64,000 nucleotides of DNA, from NCBI GenBank assembly GCA_951802425.1, contig OX637796.1, positions 3,968,001 through 4,032,000 of the forward strand, read 5' to 3'. Source of the DNA: Clavaria fumosa. Taxonomy: Eukaryota > Basidiomycota > Agaricomycetes > Agaricales > Clavariaceae. The notes below the pieces were generated by a model. That model was not told the DNA's origin, searched no databases, and saw only the letters and a program-made list of their open reading frames with translations. A program made the translations under genes and the position numbers. This document shows, piece by piece, positions 32,615-45,216 of the stretch; positions within the stretch are counted from its first letter, which is position 1, and every line of letters begins with the position of its first letter.

Positions 32615-35600
32615 TCAAAGTCTACAGCCCATAATCCGAACTAGAAGCGACGTCAGCGAAGACCCTTGCAGGCTCATGCCAAATTTATCAACTCACCAGA
32701 CCCATCTGGCTCCCCAATACCATACACCATCTCAAGCGGATGGAAGGCAAGGGATGTCGACCTGGGGATGTACGGCGATGTTGGAGCGCGGTACGAGGGG
32801 AGACCAGTAGCAATATTGAAGGTGGACAGAGGGGGCACGCTCAGGAGTGAATGGAGCATTATACGTTGCGATCTCCACTGTGTCAGAGATAATGCCGACG
32901 AGCTGATTGAGGATCAGCCCGAGTATTGATTGTCCGGTGAAGGAAACGTCTTACGTCGCAAATACTCCGGTTTGAGAGTGAACATCGAAGGAGGCGAGGC
33001 CGAACTGATGCAAATTTGCTGTTCGTAACGGGATGCCTGACCCGCGCAGATCCCATAGCTTGACATCACCCTCGAGGCTGTCGAAACATACATTCAGGAT
33101 ACGAGCTCACAAAAGGTAATTCTCACCTCGAGGTCAGAATCTGGGCTCCCAGATTCGGATGCCAGCGCACGTTCTGCACCCATGAGCCATGTGCATCGTA
33201 CGAGCGTACGATCGCGTCTTCTTCCTCGAGGCGACGGTCAAACACTTTGACAGTTCCATCGGCAAATCCGGCAACGAAGGTCGACGCTGACCCGTAGTCA
33301 GAGACCATGGAGGTCATGGGAGCATCCGAGTTCGTCTCCAGGTCCTGTGGGCACGGGATGAGGGTATAGCATGGGTGGATGAGAACTATCAATCTGACCA
33401 AGGCATGAGTCTCCGTATGTGCGTCCCAGAGCCTAATAGTCCTAGAATCGCCACCGGCGAGTAAAGTGCCTCCAGATTGCTTCCAGTCGAGGATGAGCCC
33501 ACTGCCCATTCGACGGGCTGGAACTATTTCATGCAACGCACGGAACGAGCTGACCATTTGTAATTGCCCTTGCTCTAACTGAGGGTCGTAATTGCGATAC
33601 AAGCGGACTACTCCGTCGGCTTCCGAAAACATGAGTTACTAAAGCGTGTTCGCGCGGAGATCAAAACGCACCAGAACCAGTCAGAATAATCCCGCCTACA
33701 TCCTGGTTAATGATGTGAAGCGAAGTGATAGTGGCACCTCTTGGATTGCCGTTGCAAAAGTGGCTGAGTCGCGTCCGGTTCGACCAGTCCCACACACTGA
33801 GATCCTGTCAGCGACTTCAAGGGCAACAGAGGACAACGCGTGTCATTACCTGATCTCACTCTCGTTGGCGACGAAGAGGTGCTTGTCATAGGCATGGAAT
33901 GTCAATAACAGGGGCTGCCCAGTGACATGGAGTGTTGCTATCGAGCGGTCCCATCTAGAAGATTCTGCAACCCAAGGTGCTCAGTACCAAAATATAAATC
34001 GGCGACAAAAAAAGAGATACAGACGTGCAGCTTCAATCTGGCCCTGCGTCTCCGCCAGCAAATGCTCGTTCCGTTGTTGCCGCCACACTTGGTAGTTATA
34101 TTGTTGGCTGCCAGGTTCGTCCGCTTCGGCTTGCTTCAAGACAACATCAGCTTCGGAACTGAATACCGAATTCTTAGAGGAATCATTACCCTCATCTGTG
34201 GTTCGGTGAAATACTCGCAGCACCAACCAAAGAAAGTGCTCTTCAGCGGGAGTGCGTCACGTATTCCTACTCCAGTGCCGAGACCAAGTATTATGCTGCT
34301 TCCATTTGAGTCCGTCGAGAATGTGCTGCCTGAAGGGCTTGGTAATGAGCCCATGCCGTGTGCCAAACCATGTCTCCGGCTTTGTGTTGCCATTCGGCGT
34401 CGCGCTCTTAGCCGCTCCATGTCTTCCTCCATAAGTGCCTCCATGACATCTGATGGCAGGAAATCCATGGTAGATTGCTGTTGTGGTGGCGGACCACGAG
34501 AGCTAGGGCCAGGGCCAGGGGACGGCGTGTTTCGGCGGGAAGGAACATGCTGATGCTGAGGTGTTGGTGGGCGGGAGTAAGGTGATGTGTATTGCGCCAC
34601 GTTCAGGTTCGGCGACGGCGGTCTCGAAAGGTCATGGAAGTCCGAACGTATCTGACTCGAGGCAGGGGAGGTGTGACTATCCTCCGATGAGGGAAAGGCA
34701 ATACCTCCTGCCAAATTCTTGATTGCATTTGCAAATGAAGAAGTCCGCTTCAGGGTGCTGGATACACCTGAAGTGATAGTACTCGTCATTGAGTCGGTGC
34801 GAGTAATGGCGGGCCGTGCTACATTCGGGGAAGGGGGTAGGCCAGATAGAGGGGAGCCTTGTAAAGAGGGTGCTCTTGACCGGGTACTAGCCACTTGGCC
34901 CGGTTTTAGCTCGGGCGGCAAGGTCGGGGGGGAACCCAGGGTAGTACAGTCTAAGCGTGTGAATGGAGACTCCAGGAGCAACGCCATGATATAGTCCAGG
35001 ACGGTCTGGGCATTAGTCGCTACTTCCAAGTATGGGTCCACAGAGAAAGCGAGGAGGACAACGAAGATGGTAAAAAAGGAAGAGAGTAAAACGCGGTTTT
35101 CCTCTCGTGCATTCTCGTCGTCGCCAAAACCGTCCAGCCACTCTGAAACGGCTTGACCGGTCACATCCTCGTCGTGCGGATGGATGAGAGATCCCGCTCG
35201 CCATCTTCTATCCCCTTCCCAATAAAGCCATGCACAAACAACAAAGTACCCTCGCCATTCTTTGACGAGACAACTGAGCAAAACAAGAAGTTCCTTCCTG
35301 ACCATAGGACTAGCATCGTCCTTAATGGCAAGTGTTGCGCCAGTGGCAACGGCGACTTCCATTCGGAAATGGATCCTCTCGTCAAATAATTGATGCATTG
35401 TTCCACTGCCACCGCCTCCCTGTTTCGTCGGATCGGCCGAGCCAGTGGCGCCCATGAAGGTCCCGAGTGCGAAGAGAGCAGCCGCCCGCACCTCAGGCGA
35501 GTCGTCTGACAGCAATGCAATTAGCTTGTCTTGCGTCCCTTTATCCACGCCATGGACCTTGATTTCGTCATTACCATCCCACATTTGACCGATGCATAGT

Positions 35601-37822
35601 GCAGACCATTGTCTCAGCAGAAAGTCAGTTGCATCCAAACGATCAAAACAGTTGTCAAATACGCGCTCATTCCAGCATGCGTTCTGTCCGTGGGGAAAGT
35701 CCCTTGATATTGCGGAAAGAATAAAGGCACACATGGCTTTGTGCTCTGAGCTATTGGGGAGGGCGGCGTGACTTGGGTCATCCTGTGTTGCAAGGATGTT
35801 TGCAAAATATTTGTAACCTTGAGTGTTAAACAGATCGAGCTGGACCGAAGGATCCACGGCGAGTATCCGCGCCCAAATGAAGATCAGGACTGGGCGCAGA
35901 TCCTGCCCAGCTGCTTGAAGAAGCTTCGAAATGTAAGGAAAAATTCCGATAGTGAGAACCAGATGCACGGCCCACGGTCCAAGGTCGACGAACTGGGAGA
36001 GGAGGATGAGGGCTCGCAGACGATGTGGTTGCGACAGGAGGACTTGCAGCACGATAGGAAGTTGGTCTGGTGGTTTACGTGGGACAAGATGTGGCTCCGG
36101 CTCAGTGGGCTCGTGACTAGAGCCGGTGTCTAAAGAGTTCGTTCGTATGGCTCCTTGGGGATGGGGAAGGGGAAGAGACAACGGTCCGCGTCTAGTGAGC
36201 GCCGATCCTCCGCGAGAAATCCAAACCTCGAATGCCGTAAGCTGGTCGGCAAAGAAACGATTAGGAACGTAGTTGTAGTGCTTCTCGGCTGGTCTGGTTG
36301 GGACAGCACTCTCGAGGCGAAGACCTGGACCTGAACGCCGAGGCGGTCCCGGAATCCCTGATACTGTTGGAGAAATGAACGAAGTTGGGGATGGATCGGA
36401 GGACTTAAGGAGGCCAGGCAGTTGTCGGAGGCAAGTGTCGACTGCAAGATCCCAAGATGCCCACATAGGATGAGTGTTGGTGGGAGGAAGCGGAGGGTAT
36501 GTATGAGGGGTGCAATGATGGCACTTCATGATCCTCTCCGCCAACAGGAAATTTCGGAAGATGGACGCAATCAGGAGGTCCGATCTATACAAGCGCGTAA
36601 ATAGATCGCGTGAGAAGGTCGTCCAGGCAATCGTATCAGTGATGGCGGTGAAGATCCAATTGAGTTCGCCAAGGGGTGTACGGCGGTCCTTAAGGTCCCC
36701 GGGAATCTGCATGACCATGTCTGCATTGGTTTTATTGGGAAGATGATTATTCATAAGGTAAAAGCGAAGTGCGATGTCTATCGGAGAAGTGAGGCAAGAG
36801 GTGAACAGATCTGCGGGGAGTTCGGGACATGACGGTAGTTGCTCATTCGCAGCGCAAGCCGCGAGCTGCAGAGAGTTCATGTATGGCTGCGCACCGTTGA
36901 GATAACCACCTTGCCTCATGTTTGTATCGTGATCGCGGCGCTCAGCGAAGAATGTAAAGTTTTGTAGGAGGTGACCAGCCGCAGAACAGTCCCATATGTA
37001 TACACCCGGTGATCCGAGCCAGTCCTGAACTTCATGCAATGACACCGGGTGGTACTGGGTATACGCTCTATTGAAGCACCATAGTTCGCCGCTGGGAGTT
37101 GGTTTGGGGACGCCATGCCCATTATAATAAAAGAGGACCGTGTCGTCCTTAGCTTGTTTACGGAGATTACAACAAAAGCGTTTCAAGTCGTCCGAAGAAG
37201 GATCTAGGATAGGTTTGTAAGTTAGCTTAAGGCTCAGGCCCTCGAATTGATGCTTGAGGTTGGAGCCAACGGCTTCAAGAGCTTTATGAGATGGCATCGT
37301 GTGCGGGTCAAGCCAACACTCGAGGGTCGCGCAAGGATTGGTCTTGATAATATCCGGAGGGTCGACATCGATGTTTAGGCATAAGACGAGTGCAGCATGG
37401 GAAGTTTTGAGCTTGTCGGGGGATGATCCACGCCATGGAGACAGTTTCGACGACCACGAAGGACGGGGGGTAGGGTTTCCGCAAGTTAAATGTCGCTTTG
37501 CAGACCAATGGGGAATCACTGGCGCGACATCGTGAATAATTGCAAGTGATCCGTTGGCTCGACCTTCCTGAGCAACGTTTTCTTCAGGACTGCCTGTAGT
37601 TTTCCCTGATGAGGGTACAGAACGTGCGCGCTCTGTATCTGAATCTCCGGGACTGCGACGTCGGTGCTGAATTCCTGAATGGTGGTCGCGACCTACGAAA
37701 GGTTTCCGTAAGTACTGGGTACTGCGGCGAGATGAGAGAGTACAAAATACTCCGAGAGAGGACTGACCTAGTCTTCTAGAGGTGTGAGGTTCGTAATGAT
37801 CGTTAGTCTGACGATGATACAT
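32615..37822 (-). CDS. KOG1: Raptor/KOG1, TORC1 scaffold subunit
   Basis: A large first frame (37,822 to about 34,195) joined by short introns to several WD40 exons ending with the stop at 32,615-32,617. The N-terminal RNC/caspase-like domain (from about residue 130) contains ALVLCLNIDVDPPDI, the FYYNGHGVPKPTPSGELWCFN block and VYIWDCSAAG. A HEAT-type helical region (LLSQPHRLRALILLSQFVDLG) follows, then a Ser/Pro-rich linker (roughly residues 980-1190) with many possible phosphosites. The C-terminal beta-propeller contains TIRLWDAHT, GTVKVFDRR, WVQNVRWHP and GDVKLWDLR. Raptor presents substrates to the Tor kinase in TORC1 at the vacuole. Introns at 34,195-34,140 and downstream keep phase. A further intron near 37,775 could remove part of the poorly conserved N-terminus. 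It is divergent from the dynactin gene, with 223 bp between starts. Confidence 0.9.
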
Positions 37823-38045
37823 GGCATGAGTTGGATGAGGTTGGCGGTTTCGTGGTTTGGACCCGCATACGAGTGCGCCGCGTCTTGACTGGTAGCGCTT
37901 GCCACTTCTGGGCCTCCTGCTAGATATGGCAAACTAGCCCGCCGCCTCCGTTACAGCACTCGCGCCCAAGTCTTTGAGTCGTTGGATGGACTTGAAAATT
38001 CGTCTCTTCCCCGTTGGTTCGAGAGAGAACCTATAAATCACACAG
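37823..38045. promoter_or_regulatory. Divergent promoter between KOG1 and p150-Glued genes
   Basis: Only 223 bp separate the two start codons, which point away from each other, so the regulatory sequences must be shared or overlapping. No TATA box is evident. Co-regulation is an inference from the layout alone. Confidence 0.5.
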
Positions 38046-41000
38046 ATGGCTGCTCCTGACCTCAAAGTTGGCTGCCTAGTAGAATTTCGCCTCAAAGTCA
38101 ACGGCATCCTTGTCTCGCAAAGAGGCACCGTCCGTTTTCTAGGTCCCACAGACTTCGCGCCCGGCATATGGGCAGGAATAGAGCTCTCACATCCAGTCGG
38201 AAAGAACAACGGGACCGTAAACCATGTGAAATATTTCACCTGCCCCCCCGACCATGGGGTCTTTGTGAAGCACAACCTAGTCACCGTCGTTCACGAACCT
38301 GTTGAATCCCCACCCGCGCCAACTCCTCCACTTCCACGCCCAGTGTCCGTAACATCACCTCTTCTAAATGTACGTGTGGCGGACTTGACTTTCGCTGGGC
38401 TCTAACTAACACACCTTTTCTTCAGCGCACCCGACCTGTTATTCCCCGTGAGCCTGCTGAACCTCAGCCTACTGCGGCTTCTCTCCTTCATCGCCAAGCT
38501 TTAGCGGCCTCACCTCCCCCAAATGTGCGTGCTGTGGAGTTTAGTCTTAGGACTGGACCTGACCATCGCATTATATCCCGTAGCGCATCCGACCACCCAT
38601 CTCGCATGAATCCTTTGGATCTCAACTCTCGTCGACTCCTCCACTTCCAAGTCCAGTTGCACTTTCACCTCCCCCAAATGTGCGTTGAAGTTGTACCGTT
38701 ATGTCCAGGCTAGACCCATCGTATTCCTCAGCGCATCCGGCCTGCAGTCCCACACGAATCTATTGAGTCTCGACCCACGTCGACAGCTCCGCTTCCACGT
38801 CCACTCACCGTACCTTCGCCACCCCCCAATGTGCGTGCCGTGGTTCCAACTTCGGCAGTTTCTGATTAGAAGTGTCAGCGGGCTCAACCCGGTCCAGGAA
38901 ATGAACGGACATCCAGCACAGGTCTCAATCGACAGTCGTCTTTGCGTTCCCCACCCTCTTCGTCGCCGTCTCGATCTGCGAGTCCACCCAAGCCAACTTC
39001 TGGTTCTATTCTTTCCCCTGGTCCTGCTATCTCCCGCGTACCGTCTGCACCGTCAAAACGCACCTCAACGTTGCGGATCCCACCTGTTGGAATACAACCT
39101 CCTAGAAAGGTCTTCAATCGACTTGGTCCCGGTCCAGACGCCCTTGGCCCTTCCTCATCATCTTCCCCAACCCTCGACTCTCCCGTTGCCCGAGAGCCTG
39201 CCAAAGTTCTTTCCCCTCAGCCTGTCACACGTCTCCCCTCACCACAGCCTGCACCGCGAACATCTCCTCTCGCATTTACCTCGCCTCTGACAACCACACA
39301 GCGCGCCCTTCCCTCGCTAGACCCACCGTCGCCTAAGACGCCATTTGTACCCTTCCAAGCTTACTCACTGTCCGAGCCTGTGCTTACGCATGTCTGCAGA
39401 GAGCCCAAGATCATAAAACGCAAGACGACCAAGAGCTTCAAGAACTGCGTGCCAAGATCCGAGTTCTTGAAACGAAGCGGGCAGATGACGCGCGCCACTT
39501 TCGTGAGCTGGAGAGCCGGCTAACCGAAGCAGAGTCCTTCATTGTCCTACGCCCCAAACTTCAAGCAAAGCTCAATACGCAACAAACGGAACTGAGTGCA
39601 ACGCGCCGAGAGCTTGCGGACGTCCAGCAGCTGTCCCAACTCGCCGATACTCGTCTGGCAGATGCGCAGGAGCAGCTGGAGATGGCTATGTTGGACAAAG
39701 AAGTTGCAGAGGAGAAGGCCGAATTGGCTGAGGCTGAATTGAATGACTTGAGGGAAAAGCTCGCTGTGGCTGACGTTGAGCTTAGCGTTCTCAAGAAGAT
39801 GGGAGGTAATGTAACCATGTAACCCTCCAATTCCCATTGTATTTTATGACGAACTTTTGCTCGGTCATTAGCCGGAGCTCAGAGCGAAGATCCCAGTCCA
39901 GATTCCAAAGCTTCGCTAAGTCATATCCAGTTGGAAAAGCAGAATGAACGCCTGAAGGAAGCCCTCATTCGGTCTGTGTCTGACCATGCTATATCAATAA
40001 CATGGTAATGGAACGGCGTTATCAGGTTAAGGGACATGTCACAAGAGTCGGAACTCGAGCAGCGACGCCGCATAATAGAACTAGAGAAGGAAACCGTTGG
40101 TGTAGACGACCTTCATTGTGCGCGACATTTGCATTCGAGTGTCTTGACACCTCACCCTCTGTTTAGCTCAATACGAATCCGCCTTGATCAAACTTTCCAA
40201 TGCTGAGGTACAAGTCGAAAACCTCAAACTTCAGCTTGATGATGCACTTGGTGCCGAGGAAATGCTCGTCCAATTAACCGAGCGTAATCTTATGCTCAGC
40301 GAGGTAAATAGCTATTATTGCGTTCACTTCATTCGACTCATAGTATTGCAGAAAATAGAGGAAATGAGAATCACAATAGAGGACTTGGAAGCACTCAAAG
40401 AGCTTAATGATGAACTGGAAGAGAATCACATTGAGACCGAGAAGGCCATGCAGGAGGATCTTGGTAAAATTTTCGTTCCCAAACGATATACATCACTTAT
40501 GCCCTGGTGTGTAGATCTGAAAGATACACAGATACGTGAACAAGTACGCAAAAGTGAACTTCTGGAAGAGAATTGTATAGACTTGGAAAGTACGATCAAC
40601 CAATTCAGGGAACTCGTATTGCAACTTCAGAGGTTAGGATTTCTTCGCCTTTGAAACCACAGGCCTGATAGGTTTGAAATGAAGTGAATGCGACGCTCTT
40701 CGGGCGCAGACTCAGTCTGCGCAGAACGAATCCGTTACGGCTGCGTCTCAGACGGCCGCCATGGTGTCTCTTAATCTCAGACTACAGTCCTCTGCTTCAA
40801 AGAACCAAGCCAAGAATATAGAATTAGAGCTCAGAAAACTGGAGGCAAGGGAGACCAGAGAACTTCTAGGAATTCTTCAGGTCGGTCCTTGTTTCTGCCC
40901 GAAATCCTTCATCCACCTTTTGCGTTAATACATTTACAGCCATACCTGCCACAAGTCTACGTCGAGTCGGACTCGGATGCCACAAGCTGTTATCTCTTCT

Positions 41001-43241
41001 TCCTGCGCCTCGCATTCAAAGCCGACATGATCAACACTGTCGTTGCTCAGGCTCACAACCTTCCCGAAGCCTTGAACGGACGCGTTTCCGATGTTCTTAT
41101 TGGTATTTGCGAGGTACGCTCAACGGCATTTTAGACGACAAACTAATAAACACTCACAGATGCGCGGCCGTATATCAAGCCTTTCGACGTTGTGCAAACG
41201 CTTCGCCGCCATACTTCGTCGTTGCGATGTGGAATCCTTCTTGAACATCGGAAGAATCTTTCAGGAAGTAGCGCCGATGGAACGACGCGTCGACATACAC
41301 ATCGATCTCCTCAGGCGTGATGAGTTCCGCGAGATGGAATGTGTTAGCGATATTGTCAAGTATGTCGACACATCTACCTTCCCTTAGAATGAGGGTGGAG
41401 TCTCATTTGGTTCCAGGATTCAAGCACAATGCGATCACCTCGCTGAGACGTATTTTAATGGTTTTGATCACGACCTGGGAGAGTGCCAGTTAGGCTACGC
41501 GCTATCATTTGATCACGACTTAGATGTGTTTGGTTCTTGCATTGCCCTCACTAAGACGGCAATTGTGGAAACCTTGAATGACGCTGGTAAGATCTTATCG
41601 CTTTCTGTCGATCTAGCCTAATTTAAGTTTCCGAACCGCAACGGCAGAGGTTACCACTGAAATGGGAGGCTTGGATCCCGAAGCCGAATTGTTTGAGCCG
41701 TTGCAGCAACTGTTAAATCAATTCAAGAGCGCGAAGGTTTTATCAAGGTGATACAAACTCCCTAGGCCTTCACTACACATACTTACAAATATTCCCAGAA
41801 AGCTGGCTAGGCGGCTTGAGGACTTGGTTAATGATTCCGCGGCGCTCAAGTCTCACCTCTTACCCCAACTGAAAGCGTTGAGCAACTTGGTTCCAGAGCT
41901 CGTCAACTTTGGGATATCCGTATGTCCGAGGAGAGTTCAGCGCTTGCCATAATTGACTTCCCGCTCTTTATTTCCAGCTGGCACAAAGAATTATGCCTTA
42001 CTTAAGTGACGCACGAAATTCTAAATCCTCATTCGCGCTTGGTTCTGTTCTTTCCTTCGTCGATGAGACTGTTGCATCCACCGTTGGCAAAGACGTTGCC
42101 CGTGGGACGCCACCGTGGGACGCCGTCCGTCAATCTATCGCGCATATCATACAGGAGGCACATAAACTGCTACCACTTGCGCTGGAGCAGGAGAACGTAG
42201 CAAAAAGTACGCTTTGATGTAGTTTGCGCTTTGGCTGCTTCTCACTGCCCCTAGTCACCGGCGTCTCGCCCTGGGTTACTCGTATCGCCGAAATCAAATC
42301 GGCCCTCGCCGTCAACGTCGAGGCAGAGAGGAAGGTCGCTCAACTGAACGACGAGATGCAGGCGTTCGCTCGCAGTCTCAAGGCCAAAGACCAAACCGTC
42401 CAAGAATCAGGTGTCAAGATTGAGCTAATGGAGCGTCGTATGGAGGCCATGAAGAAGCAGGCTGAGGCCATCGTTGGGCTCGAGAACGAGTTGGCAAAGG
42501 CAAAGAAACAAGAACGTGCCTACGAAGAGGCGATAGAACAATTGCAGGCTGACTTAGATACACTGGAACAAGACAACGCGAAGCTCAAGTCCATGAGCAG
42601 TGGACCCGAACGACAATGTAATGCACTGCTGAGACTATATGCCTGGAATTATTTTGCTCAACATTATCCTTCACAGCTTCAAGTCAACAAGAATCTGAAT
42701 CTGCCCCAGTCGAAAGCAATATCGAGACTTCTCACCTGCTGGAACAAGTCAGTACCTTCCGCCTGATGGCCTTCCGAATTAGCCCTGACTCTTGTGGCAG
42801 ATTGAGGCCTTCCGTGGCACTGTTCGCTTCCTCCGCACCGAAAACTCCTTTCTCCGAGGACATGATTTACTTCGCGAGATCCAAGCACTCCCACCACTAC
42901 CCGAATTCCACGCCCGCTCTCCCACACCGCCCCTCGATAATTCTACTCAAACAGACACCGACAATTCAGATCTTGAGACGGACTACGCGGAAACACGGCC
43001 AACGATTCGCTCGTTGGCGGCTGAGACAAAACTTCTGTACCGTGATGTCATCAAATTTTCGTCATCACCGCGGGTCGTTGATCTGTCTGCGAGTCGGGCT
43101 GACGCGAAAGGAGGAAGGGTATGGATGCCCAAAAAGCGCACACCTGGATACCATGTATTAGAACGGAAGATGGAGGCAGAGCGACTCAGTCGCCGTGTTC
43201 GAGGACTGTTGGATCGTACCAACGTATTAGCCATTTGTTGA
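38046..43241 (+). CDS. DCTN1: Dynactin subunit p150-Glued
   Basis: About twenty short exons. Exon 1 (38,046-38,369) holds a CAP-Gly domain: GTVRFLGPTDFAPGIWAGIEL, then GKNNGTVNHVKYFTCPPDHG; the GKNDG-type loop reads GKNNG. Exons 2-5 encode a Ser/Pro/Arg-rich basic linker made partly of tandemly duplicated exons. From 39,400 long coiled coils follow (ELRAKIRVLETKRADDARHF). From about 40,940 comes the dynactin domain (YLPQVYVESDSDATSCYLFFLRLAFKAD), then another coiled coil near 42,300-42,600, ending with PKKRTPGYHVLERKMEAE and the stop at 43,239-43,241. The protein binds microtubule plus ends and dynein intermediate chain; in filamentous fungi it supports nuclear and organelle movement. The deduced layout agrees with the family throughout. 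Confidence 0.88.
38350..38878 (+). repeat. Tandemly duplicated exon-intron units in the p150-Glued gene
   Basis: Exons 38,426-38,524, 38,584-38,679 and 38,732-38,830 (33, 32 and 33 codons, all phase 0 at both ends) begin R-T/I-R-P and end S-P-P-P-N, each followed by a donor GTGCGT. The tail of exon 1 (HEPVESPPAPTPPLPRPVSV, then TSPLLN with donor GTACGT) is the related first unit. Intron starts are also similar (GTGCGTGCTGTGG, GTGCGTGCCGTGG). Confidence 0.8.
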
Positions 43242-43421
43242 GGTGTCAAATGTACCAGTGCGACACGTGACTTGCGGACCCTTGACCGGGATCAGTCTCA
43301 GCCACAACAGCAAGCACAAAGCCACCGACGTGCATCCAAGCTGAATCGCGCTTTCCCCGCGCGTTCAAAGCCAAATCTCTACAGAAAGGTCTCACAGTTT
43401 CTATTCCTGTGACGCGTGAAC

Positions 43422-45014
43422 ATGAAACGCCCAGTACGTGGCCAATTTACCTTCAACTGCACCCCCAGCCAACCTATCTTATGGGTAACTTCAGTCCGAA
43501 GAGAGCCCCAGGAAACAGTCCTCCAAAAAGCGGCTCGCTATCAGAAAGAAACCTACTGTCGCAGGGGTCTGGCCCTGCAAAATTGATGGGTGTAACAAAC
43601 AGTTCGCTCGCGAGGCAGATTTGAAAAGGCATCAGAGGACTACAAAAGTTCATGCTTTGGCTGGCTTGTACTTAATACCTCGTTTCCAATCATGCTTACT
43701 CTGACTTTTATTAAACGTTGAACATTCAGTGCCTGCCCTCAATGCGACGCTAGCTTTACACGAGTGTGTACTATTTGCTTTATTTGTTTATTTTTTCCAC
43801 TGAAACCAACGGATCTTGCCTTCCAGCCAGACGCCCTTCGGCGACACCAGAAATCGAGGTCAGTCACTATTGTTTTACTTCACATCTACCTCTGAAGTCT
43901 TTCTAGACACAACGGCGTCATCATTGAACCGACGGAGTCCCAACAAAAGGACGTCAATGACGCTACCCGCTCCAGCCCCAGGTCAAGAAGCCGAAGCACA
44001 ACACCCTCTGCCCCGGCAAAGGCGGAAGGCTCTTCGACGATATCATCCACTGGCATTTCACGCCGTGGGGCGCCTGACGGATCATCGGGTTACTATCGGC
44101 AACACACCGCCGCTACCACCGGTATGCTTAGCCATACCTTCCCGCATAGCGTCCTGATTTTCTCCCTCTCCAGCTTACATTCCTCGACATGCCCAATATC
44201 CTCAAAGTGTCGGCCTTCCCACGTCCGCTACTCGCCATCATCAGTCCCACTGGCCTCCTCCTCCCCCTTGGCAAGGTCCTTCGTCTCATACGTCCTCCGT
44301 CCAGTACAGCGGAGGACCCGCGTCACCTAACTTCTACCCGTCTCCCTACTATCGCACAAATGGAGAAATGGTCCCACCTTCTCGAGAACCCCAATACGAT
44401 CCAGGGCTCGCTTCCTCCTCCCAGACCAACGGCGCCCATTCACCCGAGCATCCATCAAATCAGTCTGCCTCGCCCCCGCATAGTCCAGCTGAGCCAAGAT
44501 CAACAGCACCTGTCATCGATCCGTCACTCGAAGCCGTGAGCGAGGTGTCTGAGCCCAGAAAACCCGTGGTGTCTCTTGAAGTCACGCAAGCGGCTATGAA
44601 GGCTCTCCTCGAGTCTACCAGACGAGCTTCGCGCCGAGGAAGCAGCCAATCTTCTCATGCCTCGTCAGAAGGCGCGGATGAAAAAGGCGTTTCTCAAGTA
44701 TTGCACGCCGAAGACGTCGAAAATGCTGAGGAGGGCGACGTGGCGACGGACGGACGCGATTCCTTGTCCTCCTCTCACGCTGAGCCTCCAGCATCAATGG
44801 AACACGTCCTCACTGAGGATGGCGAACCGATGTTGAATCCAGGTATGTTGCATTGACGTTGCTGGATGGCAGGCGTATCTTACCCAACATACAACTCGAA
44901 GCCGAGTTGTTGACACAGGTAAATTCTTCATTTGCCAAGCATCGGAGTTTGACTGACAGGATTTTTCGGGTGTAGGAGTCGTTGGCTTCCCCTCCAGCTT
45001 CTTGTGTCTCATAA
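43422..45014 (+). CDS. C2H2 zinc-finger protein, putative transcription factor
   Basis: ATG at 43,422 (MKRP), intron 43,434-43,494, then a basic segment (RKQSSKKRLAIRKK) and a first finger, CKIDGCNKQFAREADLKRH (C-x4-C-x12-H-x5-H). After an intron comes a second finger, CPQCDASFTR, split by another intron from PDALRRHQKSRH (C-x2-C-x12-H-x4-H). The rest is a Ser/Pro/Tyr-rich disordered tail (SPNFYPSPYYR) with an acidic, Ser-rich C-terminus that could be an activation region. Junction phases fit throughout. The 3' end has two alternatives: a stop at 44,856 if the last donor is not used, or splicing to an end at 45,014 (ESLASPPASCVS). Two tandem fingers plus a basic arm suggest sequence-specific DNA binding; the target is unknown. 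Convergent with adenosine kinase, about 200 bp apart. Confidence 0.75.
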
Positions 45015-45216
45015 ATATCATGTTTCGTCTCTCTATTTGCTCAGCCCACCCAGTACATTATTTCCTTGCGTTGTTCGCCGGTTTCCCTTTTTTGGCCCGG
45101 AACTCAAGTAGCGCAGTAGGCTTCTGTCTGAATATAATGAACATCGCTCTATGAAATGTCGAGGCTGATGACGGATCTAGGCGCTGTTGAGAGCGTCGTA
45201 GTCCAATAGAAACAAT

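Noticed and set aside
44189..44539. Alternative plus-strand frame in the C2H2 gene
   Set aside because: The frame continuing PRSRSRSTTP through PSPYYR to the acidic tail agrees with splice phases; the alternative has no continuation.
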